Shown: positions 51,055 through 64,000 of the stretch, one piece after another | How the letters are laid out: each line of letters begins with the position of its first letter | Position numbering within the stretch: the stretch's first letter is position 1 | From: Lota lota | Lineage: Eukaryota > Chordata > Actinopteri > Gadiformes > Lotidae | Length of the DNA: 64,000 bases | Assembly (NCBI GenBank): GCA_026745465.1 | Contig: JACYXH010000091.1 | Location: 1,567,501-1,631,500 of the forward strand | Direction: 5' to 3' | The notes under the pieces: model-generated | What the model was told of the DNA's origin: nothing | What the model saw: only the letters and a program-made list of their open reading frames with translations | The model's database searches: none | Program-made: the position numbers and the translations under genes

Positions 51055-51527
51055 GTTTTGATGATGAAGAGGAGCATACTTTAAAGATTAAAAAAAAAAA
51101 AAAAAGTAGCCTCCAAATTTTGGTACATATACGGATCTGTTATTTTTTGTCTTTTGGGTTTTTTTTGTCATTTTTCCAACTGCATCTCCTCTGCGTCTCT
51201 GTTAGAGTCACTGCACAGATCAGAGAGAAAGAAGGAGCGCTTGTATGCCTCCGTCTGTCCCAGCCGTTCTGTCTGTCCATCTTCTCTGTTTAACCGTTGG
51301 CGCTGTGTGGTGGACCTGCTGTGTCAGGGTGCTTTGCTTCCTGTTCCCGTTCCTCCCCCCCCCCCCTTGCTTCCTGTCTGTCCATTGGTGGGCGGGGCCT
51401 GTGGTGGGCGGGGCCTGCGGTGGCGGTGAGCGCGAGTAGTGCGCAGGAACGGGGCAGGGACAGTCATTTTGGCTATGTACACATTCATGGTCGGTCCATG
51501 GCTTCCAAAGGAGCAGCAGCAGCAAGA

Positions 51528-60472
<8,945 letters not shown>

Positions 60473-60519
60473 CTTTACTCTTGTTACACCATGAGGTCAG
60501 CACACACACGCACCTGGCC

Positions 60520-61799
60520 CTGGAAGGAGGGGAGGAGGAATATGGATTTCAAAATGGGTGCTTGTTCAGAGAAATAATTTGGCGGGGAAAGTGATTACAC
60601 CAAATTCACCTAAATAGACTTAATTGGCTTGTCCCCATTCCAACTACTACTTGGAAACAAGACATATCTTGCAATAAAACACCAGTGAACCGTGCCTTTA
60701 AAACAATAACAACAACAACAACAACAACAATAACAAAAACAAAGGATGCAGTTCCGCCATGTGACCAGACCACTGCAGTGGCGCTGCGGAGCTGTGAGAG
60801 CCAAACCTCTGGCTCCTACTGTGTTGACACTATGGGGGCTGGGCAGGGGAAAGGAGGGAATCTCTCTATCCTCCTCCTCCCCCTCCCCCCCCTCTCTCTC
60901 TCGCTCTCTCCCTCCCTCTCTCCCTCCATCTCCCTCTCAGTGTCTGTGTGCTGCCAGTGGCTGGTGAGCGGGGCTGTAGTACTGTACATCTTAAATCAAG
61001 TCACGCCATCGGGGGCGAGAGAGGACCACGGATGCAGCCCCACAGTGAGACAAGAAATCATTCAAGGCCAAGATGGAATAAGGACGCGGCAAATGAGAGG
61101 GAGGGGAGGTGGGGGGGTAATGCATGAGTGTGCAACGTAAGCGTCTACTCCATCATACACACACACTCACACCTGAGTGGTGACCGCAGGGAAGTGGAAG
61201 CGACAAGGCAAACTTAATCTCATGTGTTTTCCATTGTCAGATGGGGCTAATTGGTCACAGCTGAAGGATGAAGGAGGAGGAATTCAAGATGGTTGTTTTT
61301 TTTTGTCACCTATATAGTTCACCTTTAACCTGAAAAATATGCTAGTAGTTATTTGACCCTGAAAACTAAGTGACCCACATAAGCTGCTAGCACAAGGAAA
61401 GGTCCGGCCGTTGTGATGACCTGGAAGGTGGAATTGTGTGCAGCAGTGACAACACACTGCTGTTATAGTGTTGCATTAATAGAGCTTAATAGACTCATAG
61501 GCTAGCTGATGTGTTAAGTTGGGTCATGTCAGCCCCTTGACTACTGTTGCATTAGAAACAGAGGACTAGGAAAATAGATCAACAGATATGACAAATATTG
61601 TTGCAGTATATCACAATTCCCATTATTTTACAGTTTAGTTAAGATCTGTTCTACAAACATGTTAGTGGGGGAGGGGAGGACAGCAAAGCACAGAAGAAAA
61701 GTAGGGGTGAAGGTTATGCTTAGTCACGTTGCCTTCGTGCAAAATAGCACTCGGCTTGGTTTCTTCCCCCCACTCTAGCACATCAGAAATAGATGCGGT

Positions 61800-61859
<60 letters not shown>

Positions 61860-61990
61860 CACTCACACCCACACACTCATACACACACAAACACTCTTGA
61901 AATATGAGGGTTGCCAGGTTCCAGGCCCTGAATCCCCAGCCACTTTTTAAAGATGTACTGTGATTCAGGGTCTTGTGTCAGTTGCATGTT
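60520..61990 (-). other. upstream region of tbl1xr1
   Basis: Contains (AAC)n near 60705, pyrimidine-rich CCCTCTCTCTC near 60885-60940 and (AC)n at 61801. Non-coding first exons of tbl1xr1 may lie here or beyond the window, but none is identifiable. Confidence 0.5.
61801..61890 (+). repeat. (AC)n microsatellite
   Basis: About 26 pure AC units plus interrupted continuation, upstream of tbl1xr1. Confidence 0.96.
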
Positions 61991-61999
61991 ACTCTAGAC

Positions 62000-62389
62000 C
62001 AGGGGTCTGCAACCTTCACTATCAAAAGAGCCATTTTTGGTCCCTCTCCCACCAAATAAAATGGAGCTGGAGCCACAAAACCTATTCGACCCCTAAAATG
62101 AAGATAACACGGCGTAAAATGTTTTATATACAGTTATACTATATATAAAATAACTAATAGCCTATAGTTTGTTGCATTTATGAAATTTGTAGTTTATGAC
62201 ATTTATTTTGGTTGACAAAATATTAAAACACGTTTTTTGTTATTTTAGTGTCACAGTACCACCTTGATCTCCAAAATAAGAGGTGTTCCCTTTGAAAGAA
62301 AAACTTTAAATAGCCATTATTTATTTCCATTCTTTTCAAAGCTACAGGGAGCCTCTGCAGAGGGGCTCCAGAGCCGCGGGTTGACCCTG
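62000..62389 (+). mobile_element. non-autonomous hAT-type element
   Basis: A 390-bp element beginning CAGGGGTCTGCAACC and ending GGGTTGACCCTG, i.e. inverted CAGGGTCAACCC termini. It is flanked by perfect 8-bp target duplications CTCTAGAC at 61992-61999 and 62390-62397. There is no transposase coding. Termini and 8-bp duplications are hallmarks of hAT elements. Confidence 0.85.
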
Positions 62390-62399
62390 CTCTAGACGG

Positions 62400-64000
62400 A
62401 CATCACAGGACCAATTCGCAAATTTGTATGAGTCTGGAACCTCTCAGTTCCTTTTCAGTTTTCAATGGCCGTTATCAACGGGCGGAGACCAAAATGCCTC
62501 CGGACACAATTGAATGAATGAATGAATAGACCTACAACCAATCAGAGCAATGAGACGTGTGACACATCGGCAGCCATCTGTGTTGTTTATGAAAATGCCT
62601 CAACGGGGCGCTCCCTCTGAACAGTCATCGTGTCAAACCTGCCCCATCTTAGATAAACGGTTGTGATTGGCCCGACCAGAGCCAGGTCTGCTGGAAATCT
62701 GTCTTAAAGGGAGGGGGGCCAGACGCATAAGTCAGAGCAAATAAAACATGCTGGCAGATTTGTCTAGTTTCCAGTATAGTATTAGTCGGCTCTGCCTTAA
62801 TTTTCACCGAGCCAATCATATTCTTGTAGGCGGGATATGATGACGGAATCCATTTGACCTTAGTGACCAACAGCAAACAACATGGCGACTCATGTAGCGT
62901 AAAGCTTTGATTCTGCATTTGTGTAGTTAAAGTTCAAAACAGCGAGCAACGTCACTTGCATAGTCGTTATCTACCAGAGAATGGTTTAGGTGGAAGCAAG
63001 AGGGTCAAATCACAACAACTCGATTTCTGAATTTGCAGCATTTTCAAGTGAGAATTGCGAATTGTGAAAAAGACTCATGGATTCAACGTTCAGCCTATAT
63101 AGCCAGTGAATGTGATTGTGATTGGTTAAAGTGATTTATTCACACACTAGACGATGAGAGCCATCAAAAATCGACCTTGGTGCGATACAAATTTATGTTG
63201 CTTTTTCGCTAAACGAATGTCGGGTCATACAGTCCCATTCAGCTCCATGATTTGAAATAATTTATTGACGTGGGAAAAGAAATCGCAACAAATAATCACG
63301 TTCAATGTAAAAAGGACCTTAAAGGTATTTTTACATTGAATGCACATTCAATTTTGACGGCTCTAGCATGTGACTAAATCAGTTTGACCAATCACACTTG
63401 GGTATCTTTGTCACAGTCACCATGGTCACTGTACATGATGTAGGACATGGCAGATGGCGCTACAAGCCAAAAGCTAGCCCAGATGTCCAAGGCATAGCCT
63501 GAAAATACATGACTGTGCTGTATTAAAAATGCACCATTGGAAATCTTAATAACTCTTTGTTATGAAAAGTTGGGTTTTCTAAATATTTTTTCTGCCACAA
63601 AAGAATATTGTGTTTTTACCGCTTTATAGAAATAGTTCCAATTGAAGTGTAGGCCATTAGTTTGCTGACTGCTGGTGTTCTAAAGTGTAAAGGAAGTACT
63701 GCCGAAACAGGAAATGGAGGACCCTAGAGCTCTGAGTTTGTCTACAAATAGCAACTTATTAATGTCTTGAAGGACTTGACTGACAAGAAAAGCAGAGCAG
63801 AGCAACAGTGCTGTGAATTATTGGCATATTTTTTTAAATGGCAGTTTTAGGTATAGAAACACACACACACAGCATAGTTCACATTCATTTTTAGCGACAT
63901 TGCATAAGTCTTTCGGGAAACTCCCTGAGTCTGCTATAAGCCCAAGTTATTGCAATGTTACATGCTAAAAGCAGGAAGCAGAGCCAGTTGCTGTGTGTGT
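62400..64000. other. right flank, no gene recognised
   Basis: Includes the 63118-63395 inverted-repeat element. The 62640-62920 stretch has repeat-like character (short motifs such as TGATTGGCCCGACCAGAGCC), but I cannot assign a family. Confidence 0.5.
63118..63395 (+). mobile_element. inverted-repeat element (MITE-like)
   Basis: Left GTGATTGGTTAAAGTGATTT and the inverted right end GTGATTGGTCAAACTGATTT match over about 50 bp with small indels, continuing to AGCCATCAAAA versus AGCCGTCAAAA. Total about 278 bp with no coding capacity. Confidence 0.65.

Larger units (their letters stand above)
48660..51527 (-). other. tbl1xr1: tbl1xr1 3' UTR (probable extent)
   Basis: There is no credible coding sequence here. 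Reverse-strand AATAAA hexamers occur at 50533-50538, 49186-49191 and 48666-48671. Mammalian TBL1XR1 has a long 3' UTR, so the distal site is plausible. A 29-30-base G run on the + strand (about 51024-51053) would be a C run in the mRNA. Confidence 0.5.

Noticed and set aside
62649..62918. 89-residue minus-strand ORF
   Set aside because: It lies in repeat-like DNA, has no recognisable domain, and the length is compatible with chance.

Overview
The window is vertebrate genomic DNA, almost certainly from a ray-finned (teleost) fish. Exons are short with GT-AG introns of 0.1-6 kb, three vertebrate protein families can be read at near-full length, and teleost-type SINE, L2-like LINE and hAT/MITE relics are present. 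Di-nucleotide repeats are extremely dense: (AC/TG)n, (GA/TC)n, plus long G or C runs. Such density is reported for cod-like fishes (Gadiformes), so that is my guess for the lineage, but nothing here proves it.

Layout. (1) Positions ~2,000-33,300, + strand: nfic, encoding the CCAAT-box/TGGCA-binding transcription factor Nuclear Factor I-C. There are three candidate alternative first exons (2,006-2,095; one ending 8,358; 10,683-10,712), then ten downstream exons to a stop at 32,119-32,121, and a 3' UTR. (2) 33,300-40,500: AT-rich intergenic DNA with no gene that I can support. (3) 40,922-48,230, + strand: sass6, encoding the centriole cartwheel protein SAS-6, 16 coding exons, 590 codons. (4) 60,472 down to 51,528, - strand: tbl1xr1, the F-box-like/WD40 subunit of NCoR/SMRT corepressor complexes, 14 coding exons, 515 codons, with a 3' UTR running to about 48,660. 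sass6 and tbl1xr1 are convergent, their poly(A) signals about 440 bp apart. (5) 60,520-64,000: upstream flank or 5' intron of tbl1xr1 with a 390-bp hAT-type MITE and another inverted-repeat element. The three genes are functionally unrelated.

Most notable observations. First, the last internal coding exon of nfic runs straight into a ~29-copy, 24-bp minisatellite. Each unit is a copy of the exon 3' end plus its 5' splice site, so the locus carries a ladder of potential splice donors, all in the same reading phase. Second, a similar exon-end-plus-donor repeat (about six copies) occurs independently in tbl1xr1. At roughly eleven of about 39 introns a tandem repeat begins at or within ~30 nt of the 5' splice site. 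Third, the three exons encoding the NFI DNA-binding domain sum to exactly 532 nt, the size I recall for the single uninterrupted NFI exon 2 of other vertebrates. This suggests two extra introns gained here, both at proto-splice sites. Fourth, several near-perfect short inverted repeats are scattered through introns and look like template-switch products.

All exon boundaries were placed by eye from splice consensus, reading phase and remembered family sequences. No database search was possible.
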